DNA of 64,000 bases from Turnera subulata (GCA_028386065.3 JAKUCV010001844.1:62001-126000), one strand, 5' to 3'; positions 1-13,800 are shown, numbered from the stretch's first letter. Program-made: numbers and translations. The notes: generated by a model not told the origin, from the sequence alone.

Positions 1-2861
1 GTTGAAACTGTGGGACTAATGTATTGCAAAGAGATGAAGCAGCGGCTGATCAAACAAAGTGTCTCACGTGTGCTTCGAATCCTCAAGGTAATATGATCAT
101 TCCTTTTCTTGCCGTTTGGAATTTTGCACTGTACATTACTTTCTTTTCTGTAGTTAATTGTGATTGTGATTTTGGTTCTCCAGCATGACCCTAGTACCTT
201 GTTGATGGCATGTGGAGAACTACTTCTTCCTTTTCCCTTCTTTTCTTCTCTTTTTCCTTTTTGATGTAGAGTATATTGTTAGAATGAATCAAGAAAATGC
301 TTATCAACTTGCTGCTGGCCACAAGTGGTAACATCTAGATGGATTTGAGATTGTGCTTAGCTTAAGTCGTGCTCAGTTTTTTGTTTCTGGAGATGTTTAA
401 TTTTGTAATAAGTCCACGGCTTTCTTTGTTTTTGTGGTCAACTGACACATGTGGCTAAATAGGAATGTTTTAACCTTGCTTTCCAAATTAGAATGGTCTT
501 GGTAGATGAATTGATGCAGTTATTCATGTGTAACCTGGAATCTGCAACCACTAGTGTTATAACATAGAGGCTCTAGTCTTGGTAGCTGTTGCTACTGGAA
601 AAATGTGGCACAATCTGATGCTCTTTCTATCTCCTTCGCACCTACCCATTTTTTTTGTGAGACCATTATTTGGTACTGATTGAACTTTTTGAAGAACTTT
701 GATGTTGATCATTATTCTCTTTCACGGTCATGGAAATGTCAAGTGAAAAATCATCCAATTTTCAAAGTTAGTATGTTCAATCACGATCCAATGCATAGGT
801 TGGAATATTAGCTGCATCATGACCTCTGAAAGCACGTTAATCAACAAGTTACTTTGATGTACATTTAGGTGTGTCCTTCCAATTTGTTTGTGATTTTATT
901 TGATACCTGTCCGGCTTTTCTATCTTTCAATATTGTTTTGCACTGTGTGTTATAACTTGCATTTATTATTTGGAAAAATATAGAAGCATGCTCATTAACA
1001 CTAAACCACCATTGAACGAGTTGGGGCTTGCGGGTGGATGGTCATAGTCAAAGATTAGTTATCTGTTATCTTTACATTCATTTTGTTGATACTAAGGGGA
1101 ATGGGCTACTTCAACTGAGATTTGTGGGCATATCTTTGTTATGTAGGTGTAAAAATCAAATCCCTTCTACCATTAGATAAATCATGAATGCCTCTGTGTC
1201 CCTGTCTTAGGACTTGGGAACTGTCTTCCGTTAAATGTGCTGCTGTAGCTTTCAGAATTAGTATCATTTCTTGCAATTACTTTCGAGCTGGGGCATGCAG
1301 GTGGATGGTCATAATCAAATATTAGTTTTCTTTTATCTTTGTGTCTATTTTGTTGATACTGAGGGGACTGTGCTACTTCAACTGAGACTTGTGGACATAT
1401 CTTTCTTATGTAGGTTTAAAAGACAAATCCTTTCTGTCATTAGATAAATCATGAAGCCCTCTGTTTCCCTGTCTTAGGAGTCTGTCTTCCGTCAGATCTG
1501 CTGCTATCGCTTTCAAACATTAGTATCATCTCTTGCATTGACTTTCATTTGCTGCTTGTATCGTAATAGTGGTTTGAAATTCTTTCACCTCGCTTTTCCT
1601 GCAGGATCTCTTTTGGCTGCCTTCATTTCAAAAATTAATCTTTCTTAACAGCCACGCCGTTTTATTCTTTGTTGGATTTTTTAAAAACTGCTTAATATGT
1701 ATGCTCGATAAATGAAGCATTTGCTTTATCTATGTCATTATGGCCTACCTTCAAGATGATGTTCCTGAGAAAGCTGCTTATATATCACTCTGTGCGAGTC
1801 TGGAAAACTGTGACCAATTTTTCTTTTGCTTACAGAGCCTTCAATTTTTTGTGTTGCAGGTTGCAGAACTTCTTGGCTTCAACACATGTATACAGACATG
1901 CTTAGAATATTTGGAAGCAGTTCCATGGGTTGGGGAGGAAGAAGAAGAAAAGGTGGTCTCTTCAGTCCTGCGGCTGCAGAACGAAGGTATTGGGGTCACA
2001 CCAATTCTGAAACGAATTTCTTCTGGTGTTCCAAATCCACCTAAAGATACAATTTCGCACATAATGGATCTTGTTCTTAAAAGCAACGAGGAGAGAGGCC
2101 GGCGTGAAATGAAATCTGTTGTATTGAAGCTTCTTCGGGAGAATAACAGCCTTCAAAGCTCCTCAGGTTCATCAGATATCTGCAATGAAACAATTTATAA
2201 CTCTTGCAGCAGTTGCTTGAATTCACTGTTGTCTTTGTTTAAGCAAGCTGCTGACCCAGAGTTCCCAGATAAGCCAATCAACAACAAGGAACCTGTGATG
2301 AAGCAAATGGCTTTTGAGGCTGATAATCTCTCATGGTTGCTCGAGATTTTAGTCGACAGGCAGTCAGCAGATGAGTTTGCTCTAACGTGGGCTAGCCAGC
2401 AAGAGCTAGCAGCTCTACATACAAAGCTACCTATAGTATCTCGTTATCATGTTAGCTGCATTACATCGAGATTATTCATTGGGATTGGAAGAGGGGAGCT
2501 GCTCCCATCCAAGGACACTCGTCACTTGTTATTACAAACTTGGTTACAGCCATTGATCAACGACTACAGTTGGTTGCAACATGGGTGCAGGACGTTTGAC
2601 AGGAAAGTAGTGGAGGAAGGCATTGGGAGGACAATCCTTACTTTGCCTTTGGAGAACCAGCAGAGTATATTACTTGGTTGGTTGGGAAGTTTCCTGAAGG
2701 CTGGTGACAACTGCCCAAATCTTCAGAGAGCCTTTGAGGTCTGGTGGCGGAGGACTTTCATTAGACCTTACGCTGAATCAGCGGGTAATCTACAGGAGTC
2801 AGATAAATTGGAGAACCCGAAGATGGAAGCTCAAAAGAGTGCCACGTTTGAACAGGAGTGA
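1..2861 (+). CDS. BTB/POZ domain-containing protein, C-terminal exons (partial gene)
   Basis: Two exons are seen, joined 1..87 and 1860..2861; the 5' part, including the BTB fold, lies left of the window. Exon one reads 29 codons ending LRILK and stops at the donor AAG|GTAATA. The next exon begins after TTGCAG at 1859 with VAELLGF, and the phase is 0, so the join keeps the frame. The last exon gives 333 residues and ends at TGA 2859-2861. The segment LEYLEAVPW followed by an acidic run and KVVSSVLRLQ resembles the region downstream of BTB in plant proteins of the At1g63850/At5g60050 type. These are thought to act as cullin-3 adaptors, but that role is family knowledge and is not shown here. 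An ATG at 1740 lies inside the intron and is not a start. The family call is fairly safe; the exact orthologue is not. Confidence 0.8.
88..1859 (+). other. Intron of the BTB/POZ gene
   Basis: A phase-0 GT-AG intron of 1772 bp. The acceptor side has a T-rich tract ending TTTGTGTTGCAG. It contains a tandem duplication (listed separately) and no recognisable transposon ORF. Confidence 0.8.
1018..1546 (+). repeat. Tandem duplication, two copies of about 267 bp, inside the BTB gene intron
   Basis: Copy one is 1018-1284 and copy two 1285-1546. Both open with GAG(T/C)TGGGGC(T/A)TGC(G/A)GGTGG and then share GATGGTCATA, TTTTGTTGATACT, CTACTTCAACTGAGA, ATTAGATAAATCATGAA and TCCCTGTCTTAGGA in the same order. 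They end in TTGCA followed by ACTTTC. Divergence is substitutions plus small indels, so the duplication is not very recent. Confidence 0.85.
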
Positions 2862-5128
2862 GAGCTTGTCATTCATATTATGCAGATAGCCACTTTTCCC
2901 ATGAAGCGAAAAATCGTTAGTTGGGCTATTACCATGTTGAGCTAACATGGGAAATCCTTCTGCAATCTTAGCAAATGACATGTTGTGGGGTTAATATAAC
3001 TAGTTTTCTCTTTCTTTTTTTCTATATAGGGTGTGTAAAGCTTCTGCCAATGATATGCGTGTGGATTGATTGCTTGACCTACAAATCATTGATGAAGAAT
3101 TGAAATAGAAAATTTTCCTTCTGAGCTTATTTTTTGTGCCTTCTTCTCTTCCCTGCATTTTGCTTGTCAGCATGCACATTTGCTGGTGTTGCTGGGAAAA
3201 TGCAGAACTAGTATCTTCGTATATCATACATGAGATAAAAAGGAGTAATTTGCTACGGAATATCTGATTGTTTCTAACAGGCCTTAAACCTGTAAGGAAC
3301 TGGTAGCAACTGCGTTATAGATAAGCAAAACTGAAGCTTACCAGTCAATCATCAATGATCTGACTGCCACTTGATCCATGTTATTATTCTTAATGTGGAT
3401 TGTTAAATTGGCACCATCAGTCAGTGATTGCTACTTGCTCTGTTATTTGGGCAGGATCATGGCCTTTACTCCTACAACTGGGCTCCGGAAGTTGTTGCAC
3501 GTCTAGGAACCCAGTTAGTGTTAGCCCAAAATAGCTGTTTTTTCTTTCGTTTCAGGTCCGTAAAACTGTTTACTACTATGCAAGTCATGTTCTCTGTCTG
3601 ATTCATATTTGGACATTGGGATCAATGGCGTGCACGTACTTATTTTCCCAGTAGTAGTATTCAGCTGTTGCTTTTAAAATAAATCCTTGGTCATCAGTGT
3701 CTCCTCTGATTTGACATACCATCATCTTGCAATTTGGATTGTTGCAAATTGAAATCCAATGGCGATGTCTCAACCACTTAACAATGCATAATTATTTTAT
3801 TGACAAGTATATCACAGCTACATTTTTCATTTGTCATGCCACTGCAGCCATTTTTCTTATGCCAAGATGTTCAGGTTTATATGTTCATTATCCTTATTTC
3901 TCTAGATCCGTACGAGATGTGACACACCCATTTACAGTATCTTGTCGGCCAGCGACGAAATGTACATTTTATATGCGGGAAACCCATAACAAAAAGGCAA
4001 GGTATAGCTTTTAACTTTAACTTTGGTGTGTGCTCTTCCCATTTTCTGTCCAAGTCCTAATTACACATCCATGTCCCTCTACCCACATGCAAGCAAAGTT
4101 TGTTTAGCAAGCAGTCTTTGTCACTAACAAGTTTCTATGTAAAAGTCACATAGTGGCTGGATTGCAGTAGGTGGTGATGCATGAAAAATGAGAATGTAAT
4201 GTACTCAACTGATAAGAGTGCTTTACTGTGACTGGAGGGGACGTACTGCTGCACTACATGGACAAGGAAAAAAGATCCAAAATATGTACAAGTTAGGACC
4301 GCATAATGTCATTTTCATCTCCATAATAATGAAACAACAATAATTAATCTTCCAGCTTTGCACATTATTTATGAATTCTCAGTACAAGTGTATTAAAGGA
4401 ATGACGCCTCCCTCTCCGCCAGTTTGTTGTTTGCTTGCTGATCATATATTTAGCTATAAACTTGTAAACTTCTGGTGATTAACAAAATTTCATTAAAAAG
4501 AAAAAAACAAGTGCCAATAAAACAGTAAGACTACCAACATGCCCTTCCTTCCCATTTTCTTTTTATAAGAGCCCTTCCTTCGCATTAGCTAGACATTTAG
4601 AGAAATAAAGCAAAGGAAAAGAAATATGTACTTTAAAGCTAACTAAATGCAGCAAACCGGCATGGATCCGTAAGCATTTAAGCTGCTGAAATTGAAGTAG
4701 AGCCCCCTAGTAATGACTGATGATGGATCCTAAACTTGAAGACAAAAAAAAATTTCTGCAACCTACTTTTGCCTGTAAGTAAATATTAATAATGTTTGCT
4801 GTATCATATATGTATATATGATCAGGACAGTACTATTGGCTGAATCCTGTAGTGGCTGAGTGGCCCAACCCCACCAGTACGAGCACACAAATGATGAGGT
4901 GACAATGCATTCTATAGTGCATATTGTTTTTCCTGTCATGGAGATATAGTCGCATTTGCTTTTGCTTTGCTATTTTGTCCCATCTTCTGTTTTCTTGTGG
5001 TTTTGCTGTTTGTTCACTAGCTAGCTAGCTTCTTCTTTGTGGTTTTTCTTCTTTACCAGAAATAATAGAGCCTCCTTTCTCTTCTTTTTACAGCTTCTTT
5101 TTCTTTCTTTCTTTTTTTTTGGTACTAA
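2862..5128. other. 3' flank of the BTB gene and intergenic DNA
   Basis: No ORF with coding character was found. The first several hundred bases are presumably 3'-UTR. One micro-insertion at 4557-4570 is listed separately. Confidence 0.5.
4541..4586 (-). mobile_element. Micro-insertion (14 bp) between 16-bp direct repeats
   Basis: GCCCTTCCTTCCCATT (4541-4556) and GCCCTTCCTTCGCATT (4571-4586) match at 15 of 16 positions and enclose TTCTTTTTATAAGA. The T-rich start suggests a minus-strand tail-only retroposition scar. Confidence 0.5.
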
Positions 5129-5130
5129 GT

Positions 5131-5207
5131 ATGATCAGCCCCTCATGCCACTAAACAACAGCAAGAAGAAGCTAATGTACATTTTTAGTGGCATCATGAG
5201 GGGTCAT
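5131..5207. other. Imperfect inverted repeat (hairpin)
   Basis: The arm CCCCTCATGCCACTAAA (5139-5155) pairs with TTTAGTGGCATCATGAGGGG (5184-5203), giving 9 + 8 paired bases around a 3-nt bulge. ATGA/TCAT pairs extend the base across a small internal loop. The loop is about 28 nt. It matches no microRNA that I recognise, so it could be a small precursor or the remnant of an element with inverted ends. Confidence 0.4.
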
Positions 5208-6060
5208 AGAGACGAAGTCCTCTTGTCTGTCAACTGCGCTTTGTACTTAGATTTCGATGTGTAAGAGGAGCCCCGAGTATGATTGTAAATCTCTTTCATT
5301 CTTCATTCGCTTCTTGAACTAACTTATCAGATTTAGAAGAATAGGAATATTATTACATCTTGTTAGTAACAATTACTAGCGTAGCATAAGTTGTAAACTT
5401 TAGTCTCTCATGTTTATAATACTGTTCTAAATCATATATATACCATATGCGTTAAATTGATGCATATTAAGACAAGTGGTAAAGTTTGTTTGATTGCTTT
5501 GTACTTCCCCAGAAATGAAGTTTAGCTTTCATTTGGGTTTTATTTTCAATATTTGGGCAAGAGAGGGGGGACAATTGAATTTGCTGACACAAACACAACA
5601 ACAAAACAAACGGAGGTAGCCGATATTTAAGATTTATTAGGAGAAGGAGGAGGCAGGCAATTTAAAACTGAGTAGGGTCATTTAGCCTTTAGCCTATGAA
5701 ACACGATTGCTGTAGCAGTGGTCCACTGTGTTTTTTCTGGATCAAGTAAAGAAATGAATGTGCTCTTATTTATATCTACGCATCTTTTTGCCAGCCCACG
5801 GTCTAGTATGTGGGGCCATTTTCAATTTTGATCGGGACCAACAGTAAAATTGGGCCAACATTACTCACTAAAAATCATGCACTACCATCCTCGTGGCCCA
5901 AAATTCCCTGCTCTCCCTCCTCAAACTTATTAACCCCTTCTTCTTTTTTTCACTCTTTTGAATTCTTAAACTTTTTTCTGATAATTGATTTCTTAAACTT
6001 TTGAAGACGTTTGCTTTATTTATTTTTATTTTTTTAAGGATTTTAGTGATTATTGATAAT

Positions 6061-6140
6061 GCAACTCAACCCACCATAACCAAGTGCGCTTACCCTTGTC
6101 GAATTCGGGATTAGTTAGTCGAGGCAAAGTTTTGGATGGA
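6061..6140 (+). repeat. Possible SINE-like fragment
   Basis: CTTGTCGAATTCGGGATTAG followed by TTAGTCGAGGC resembles the TCGAAT...GGATTAGTCG segment of some plant tRNA-derived SINEs. There is no clear A-box, tail or target duplication, so the call is weak. Confidence 0.2.
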
Positions 6141-8620
6141 TAGCCGATGGGAAACAAAAATAAAAAATAATGTAGCTCTGGAACTCTCAATCCCACTATT
6201 AAATCCAATCTATCTCAATCTCACAGGAGGGAATCCAAAATGATTGGTTTCTTTTTTCTCATAAGTCAAAATGATTGTTAAATGAGCACTCCAATTAAAA
6301 TTGAATTGGAACGGAATGTTGCTAAAATTGGTGATTTATATTGGCTCTGGTACTATCATTAGCCGCACATAGAGTTGGTTATACACTAGTAGTGACATTG
6401 ATCTAGGAAGCCTTGCTCATTATTGGACCATGTGCACGTACTTAATCAAGATTCTAGATGATTATGAAACAGTACTTACTTAAGGATAAGTCGATGATCG
6501 TCAAAAATAGGCTATAATTACCCTATGCAGCTAATAGTAATGAGGAGCAAGGTCCACCCTATCCAAAGTACTTGAACCGACCACATGGCCTGTGTGTGAG
6601 CAGAAGAGAGGAGAGGAGAGGAGACCCTACTCTATTGCTGCGCACATTAATCGGTTCCATTAAATTTGTTTACAAAAACAAAACTGAAACCCTGAATTGT
6701 ATGTAACCAATGAAAAAAGAAGAAAATAATTCATCACCCAAGAAAATGGGACCATGAATGAAACCAAGAAGAAGAAGAAGAAAGAAGCCTTTCAATTTCA
6801 GTATTTGCAATAAATGGTTGCCAATTGCCATCTCCATTTCCCGATGTGGGCCCCTCATCAGTATATTTACAGGTATCTGGTTGGTAGACAGTCCTTTGGA
6901 TTGGATCGGATCGGATCCGACGGGTAGCTTTCCATCATCTAGCAATCTCTCATGGGGGAAAGGGCCCACTCCCAAGTTGTCCCTTTTCGGCTCCTCCTCA
7001 CTTTTAATTCATTTTTTTTAATTATTTCTTTGCAGGAACCCCACACAGAGATAGATACACACTATTATTTTCTTTGTCACTTCCCCCTCCTCCATATTTG
7101 ATTCTTGTAATTTGTGTGCACAAACAAGACAAACAAACCATTCTGGGGCGGTGCTTATCAAACCTCATTGATGCGCTCCACAGCTACAAACCAAACCTTA
7201 TTGATGGAGGAGAGAAGTGTCAGTAGGGCTTCATTTCAGCCTATCTTGGCCCAGATGTTACGAACACAACAGCGCTTACATTTATAACACACACACACAC
7301 ACCAAAACATATACTATAATGAAAGAGAAGAGAAGAGAAGAGAACACAACATTTTTTTTTAATCCTTCTACAGAAAGCACCATATATACTGATCAGTCAT
7401 CATTTATGATTCATCAGATTAGATTGGAATTTTTGCGTCCACGACTGTATATTATAGCTAGGGTGACCACTTGAATATTGATCATGAAACCTATATATAT
7501 ATATATCTTTACAGTGAGAGAGTAGTACTGACTGCTCTTGCTTTTACATCAAAAGCTACTTCAGTAAATGCTGCTACATACATATTATATATAAAACACT
7601 ACTACTGTATGTAACTTTCAGCGCTCAATAAAACGAGGGATCTGGGTTCCTTGTTGTCCCTGTCCCGAATAGGTACCACAACATTTATTGTACAATATTT
7701 GCATATCATATCATATATGCATGGTGTGGATCGATCGATCGAACAGGTGAAGAAAATTTAGTATGAATTAAAAGCCCTAGTGGAAAAAGAGGATGGCCCA
7801 TTTCTAGTATCTTAATCTTGCCGCAAAAGATCCCTGTTGCTACTTCTATCACTCATTTTGTTTGTGAGCAACCTTCGCAATCAAACACTGTTATCCAATT
7901 GAAAATGACGTTTTTTTTTAAAAAAAAAAATTCCTTTGCCTTCTATACCCACATGAAGCTTTGCAGAACAAAAGGAATGAAGGAAAGTGAGATGCTATTT
8001 TGTAATTTTCCCTTCTGCAAAGATCTACTTAAGCAGCAGCTGCTACATCATATTCACATCCCGGGAAAAGCTAACTTTTTTCTGGTGTTCCAAAGAAAAA
8101 TTATAGTCATATATTTCTAATTAAAGGAGTACATGTCGTATGTGGGTGCCATAAATTCAAAATTGGGCATGATTGATCTTTGTAGAAAAAAAAATAACCT
8201 GGCGAATCCCAGAATGGGACGTATGGTTCAGGGTTAGTTACGATGTTTCGAAAAAGAAAAGCAACATATTAGGTAAAGAGTGCTTGTTGCTTTACATATG
8301 ATCATTGTAGATTTTAAGGAAACCTAAATTCATGGCGTTGGTTATTTTCCTGTATCTGGGTAACATAACAAAACCTACCACAGTTCCATTTACTAGAGTG
8401 AGCTATAAATAAGTAAAAGGTGATGCTAACAAGGAAAGTCTCAAGGAAGTACTTCGGTTGTATTGTATCCCCACTTCGGTATTTGATTTTAACCCCACTT
8501 AATTCAATACACACCTTTCCAACACGAGCTCCGTCTTGGAAGTCCCACATTGGACCAAAAGATATCTTTGCCCCCTATTAATTGATACCCTTTGGACAAA
8601 ATTGTACCATCAGTTAACTC

Positions 8621-8673
8621 AACAAATTAGATTCTTTTTTTTTAATCAAAAAAAGAAACAAATTAGATTCTTT
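8621..8673 (+). mobile_element. Micro-insertion (19 bp) between 17-bp perfect direct repeats
   Basis: AACAAATTAGATTCTTT occurs at 8621-8637 and 8657-8673. The 19 bases between are TTTTTTAATCAAAAAAAGA. The AATCA(A)n part equals the 3' end of the LINEs at 20505 and 52556 (both ...AATC then poly-A), so this reads as a LINE insertion truncated to its tail. Confidence 0.7.
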
Positions 8674-10895
8674 AGCCTTCATAATTTTCTCCAAGTATTG
8701 GACTTCTAATTAATTACAAGGTTAGGTTTCAATAATTCAATAATTTGTTATTTGGAAATGATAAAAGTTAATGAGACACAATGCTAGCTGTATATATCCT
8801 TGCTACAATGTCGTCAAAGACACTCCTCCCAATCCATTTTATCAAACAAATTTTCTACAATATACGGCATTACACAATTGACCCTTTTGTAATATTCCTT
8901 TTCAGTCATTGCTCAATGCTTTCCCTCATAACTTCATACATAATTAGGTGAGACAGTGGAGATATCTTTTTCAATTTTTTCATCTTTCTATTTAGTTCAT
9001 ATAACCTACCAAGCCGACTAATTTAGGATTGGGCATGGTTGAGTCCATAATTGAGGCTAAGCCTCCCCACGTCGCATACTCCATACATAATTAAGAAAAT
9101 GATCAGATACGGAAACATTGTTTAAGGGACACATGAGGTCCACTGTTGATTAATTACGAGAAAGTATTTTGAGAAAGGAGGAAGTTAATATTTTGGCTCC
9201 ACTAGCTATAGGATACTAAAATTAGTAAGTTTGACAAGAGAAAAAAAAATAATTAATTACAATGCTGCTTTTGTTATATATGCAAACAATAAGAAACAAC
9301 TACGAGGAGGCTATATCGATCTCTCCATCTTACACATTGGCCTATGTGCGTAAAAAACTCATACGCCGTCACCCAATTCATGCCAATTGATAACCATCAA
9401 GTTGAGGAAATTTTAAAATCACGGTGTATATATATATATGCAGTGTTAGTGTAGGGTATTATATATTTTGAAGTTGAAGAGAATATTTGTGCTGCTAGAT
9501 CTGTGCAGTATGAAACTCTGAAGGAACTTCTTAATTTCGTAAGCTGAGTTATACTTTAATTTTATTCTTGCGTAATTTGGTGCATTTTAATAGGGAGGGA
9601 ATAGAGAAGGTATACCCATCGAATTGGCTGCAGCCCGTGCAGTTCATTTCTGATGAAAATGACAAATGCTTCAAATGCAACTTCTCCTTGTTTCTATTTT
9701 TTACTGGGCATATATGTGTTTCATTACAAGCATCAAGCATGGAAGAGTAGCTTTCACCTCTCAGTCACAGTCACACGAAGGAAAATATCAGAGAAACAGC
9801 CACTATCTAGGTTTGCTGTTGTTTTGTGAAAAAAGTAGGGATGGGACAACAATGTATCGTATCCCTTATATCTAAGTAAAAATAAAGCATCATGCACTCT
9901 TGAATGACTTTTTTTAAAATACTAAACGAGATCATGATATTAATAATGAAGGAAGTCTCTTGAATATGACTTATTCGCACCCACAAAACGGGGGAAAAAA
10001 CGCATAAATGCATACATGCAATTAGATATGAAAGTTATCATACGCATTTTTTTGGTATGCATTTTATGAATTTTTAAACATAAATTCACGCAATAAATTA
10101 ATAATATACAAAGGGAAAGATTAACATATACACACAATACTGTATAGCTAGCTTCTTCTTTTTTTGCGTGAAGGCAATTGTATATTGTATTTCATAGATC
10201 AATGTCAGACTGCATAATTTATAGCACCGACGCCATTTTTTTTAATTGATCTAGATTAAACGGACGTTAATATTGATATATGAAATACGCTTCTATTAGT
10301 CAAATATTATGCATGTAACCTTTCAATTGGGACATCCTTATCATACGCATGAAGTAGAGAAATGTAATTACGTGTCTTTTTTTTATGGGAAACGCGAACT
10401 AAAATTATTTTGTAATTATATATATAATTATAATTGATACCTTTTTTCCAGAATCAAATTAATTACACTCATCAAACGATGACGCAGCAGAGGAAAACAA
10501 AAGCACTGCCTCTCCTAAAACAAAACATTAATTAGAGAAAAGAAAATATAGGGATACACCAGGGAAATGCACCTTCTTCTCCATGTGACTCTTTCAAGAG
10601 TAGAATATGTATGACATTGATCATGCTATTATTCTAAATAAACATTAGGGTACAAAACCTTAAATTAAATAAATACATAGCGACGACGTAAGAAACAAAA
10701 CAATCTACTATACAGTTACATATAAACCCCATACGACTAATTAATATGCTACGTTTTTCCATATACGTATTCCTTTCTTAATAAAATGGAGTTGAAATTA
10801 AAAAAAAAAAGAAAAAGGAAGGGGAGGAGGTGGAAGGAGAGTTCACCCAATAAAATTAAATCTTTTTTTTTTCTTCTTAAAGAGATGATTATAAA

Positions 10896-13800
10896 TTAAC
10901 AGCCCCCAAAATCTCTAACAGAGAAGGCAGGATTCTTCTCCGGCATGTTCCCGGCATGGCGTAGCCCTAGGGTGAGAGACACATCCCCGGCCGCCGCGGT
11001 GGTCCCAAACCTAATGAGAGTAGAGCTGCCCATGTCAGCCCCAGCTGGTGCACCAACATTGGAGGATCCGGTGGTCCCGTAATCCGCTGCAACCATGCTG
11101 CCACGGCGACAAGTGTCTTCCGCCAAGTCATGGAAAGCCTGGCCATGTTGTGGAGGCGCCACTTGTTCGCTGGCGGTGGGGCTAATCATGGCTGTGGTGG
11201 CGGAGATGGGATGAGTAGGAGTAGTAGTAGTAGTAGTACTGGAGAGCTTAATACTAGCTTGGTTTTCCGAGAAGCGTTGTCTATTGATTGCGAGGAGTGA
11301 AGGGTCGCTTTCAATGGCATTGATTTCGGATCTTTTGCCTGCTGCTGCTGCAGCTGGTGTGGTGGCTGTTGCACTGGCAGCTGCTGCTGTTCCTGATGGT
11401 GGTGCTGCTGCCGATGATGCTGTGGTTGTGGTGGTAGTAGGCGTTGGTGTTTGTGCATGGCCAGTACTGTTGTTGTTGCTGCTGGTTTGCTTCCTTTCTT
11501 TGTTATCTTCTCCTCCCGATAGATCCTCCTCTTTGGCTTCTTGCTGGTACATCTCTTCCACCATAGGTTTCCACAACCGAACCCTGGCATTAATGAACCA
11601 ATTTGAAACCTGTAGCATTCATGGACCAAATTTTACTGCCATTAGTATCGTTATATGTACACGAAACATATAAGACACATTTTACATACGTAGTAATTTT
11701 TCAATCAAAAAAAAAAAAAAACATACGTAGTAATTTGGTGTCATAATCAACCAACAGTGTTGATAAAAAAAAAAAAATAATCAACCAACAGTACTATTAA
11801 CATGAAAACTTTTCACCCACCCCGATCCTAAGCATGTTTTGCATGAAAAAGATTTCAAATGAACAGTGCATATGCGTTTTACATGCATTTTTCATTTTTA
11901 CCACTGATTCATTTTTTTATTACTTAAAGTTGGACGGTTTTGAATCATATACGTAAGATAATATTTAAAAACCTATTCGCTGGTTATTTACTGGTTCATC
12001 AATAAAGACAATCGATTACTATCAAAAAAAAGCTACTTGTTGGTCATGGATGGTTATTATATTATGTAGTCTATTCATCAATTATCACGTTTTTTGTGCA
12101 AGAATTTCTTTACAATAAATAAGTGCATACACATTCTTAGCATGAAAAAAAGTAAATACACAATTTTCTAGAAAATATGCAATTTCAGATGAGACAGATG
12201 AATTTAATCCAAGAATTTGAATTTAAAATAAAAATTTTATCTTCTTACGATAATATACTGAACAGAGCCCATCACCTTTTTTTGGAGAATCCATCACACT
12301 TTATTCCTCCATCAATAGGAGAAAATAAAATTGGAGAATAGCCAATAATATAAATCTCGAACTAAAAAAGTAATTACTTGACAATTTTTCTTATTTGGGG
12401 AGGCAAAAAGACAATTTTTTCTTGGACACGCAGCGATACTTGATGTATGTGGTATGCCTTGATTTTCAGTGGTTGTGCAAGTAAGTTATGAAACCAATTT
12501 GTTCCCAATTTATTACTTTTAGGAAAAAATCGAATGACCGGAGATTATCACAAAGAGTTACACTTTCAAAAGACATTTATGGATGCACAAAATGAGTTAA
12601 AACTTCGATATAAATATAAAGGCATACCATTTTGTAAAGGGGATTGTATAGATTAACTCTGTGCATGCAAAATAAAGAAAAATTTCTCAAAAAAAAAATC
12701 TAAAATTATTATGAGTAAATACCACCACATTATACACCATTTTCAATCCAAGCATTTCATCGTTCATTTTAAAGAAAAATCTAGGAACATATATACATAG
12801 ATATACTTTCGGGAAAAAGTAAACTTAGGAACATATACTAGATTTCTCTAACTAGCAAACCAAAAGTATAATAAGGTGACAAATCTCGACAAAAAAAAAG
12901 GTGACAAATCGTAAGGATGGCAAGTGCTTTATGGGAGTTGTAGTAAAATGCCACCTGCTATATCAAGTTTCAAATGTAGAATGAAAACAAGTGATTGGTG
13001 ATTTAATTTCCTACAAATTTCGAAGGATAACTAAATTACTCATCTACAAACTAATGTGGCATGTCATATCTAGTTCAAAACAATGGATTGATGTTTATTA
13101 ACCAATTTGATTCTGTATATTTTTTTATATAAAATTTGATTCTGTATATAGAAAAAAAAATGTTTGTTGGTACGTATTTTTCTAAATTTTGTCTGGCATT
13201 CTTCTGCCTGTGGTGATCCGATAGTTGATAAAATTGATGGGGTTGGTTTGATAGGTTAGTGGATGAGGGAAGACGGCAGAGAGAGATAGAAAGAGTGTGT
13301 GTGGTTAAATTAAAGCTTCAAACTTTTATGTCTCATCTCTCTGTACTTGCCGCTGCAAACAAATAATGTCTCCGAAGAGTTCCTTCACTGATATCAGTAT
13401 TTATGTCTATTTCAGAATCTATGTCCCCTTTGTCAAAGAATCCAAAGAACCACCAAATAGATAACAAAAATTAAAACACTCTGGCCAACGTTTGTGTCTT
13501 TACTCTCCCAGAAAGACAAAACCCAAAGAAATGAAACCGAAACCATGCAAGTCTCTCTGAACTTACTGATGGTCCCTTCCCAGGTTTTCTATTTCAAAAA
13601 TATAGATTTCTTATTCAATCCCCTATAGCTCTCTATGAGACGTTGTTTCTACATTTTCAGTACACAGCACCCCAAGAACTTAAATAATTCTTTCTCTGGT
13701 TATATATATTTACTCTTTTTCTTTTTCTTTTTTCTGGTTTTCTTGTTGTGTGTTAAGAAGGAAAGAAAAAACAAAGGTGTATATATATGGAGAGAGAGAG

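Larger units (their letters stand above)
5213..10895. other. Intergenic DNA between the BTB and BEL1-like genes
   Basis: AT-rich, with no ORF of coding character. It holds short microsatellites: AC at about 7287-7302, GAGAA at about 7322-7343, AT at about 7494-7506 and 9424-9438, and GATC at about 7729-7740. A micro-insertion lies at 8638-8656 and a possible SINE-like fragment near 6061-6140. The part next to 10895 should contain the 3'-UTR of the minus-strand homeobox gene; I found no decisive poly(A) signal. Confidence 0.5.

Noticed and set aside
1740..1859. N-terminal 40 codons of the 373-codon frame starting at 1740
   Set aside because: They lie in the intron before the acceptor TTGCAG at 1859; the exon at 1-87 supplies the upstream codons in the right phase.
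3455..3560. Coding-like stretch (HGLYSYNWAPEVVARLGTQL)
   Set aside because: Short, no splice context or homology that I can name; probably 3'-flank sequence.
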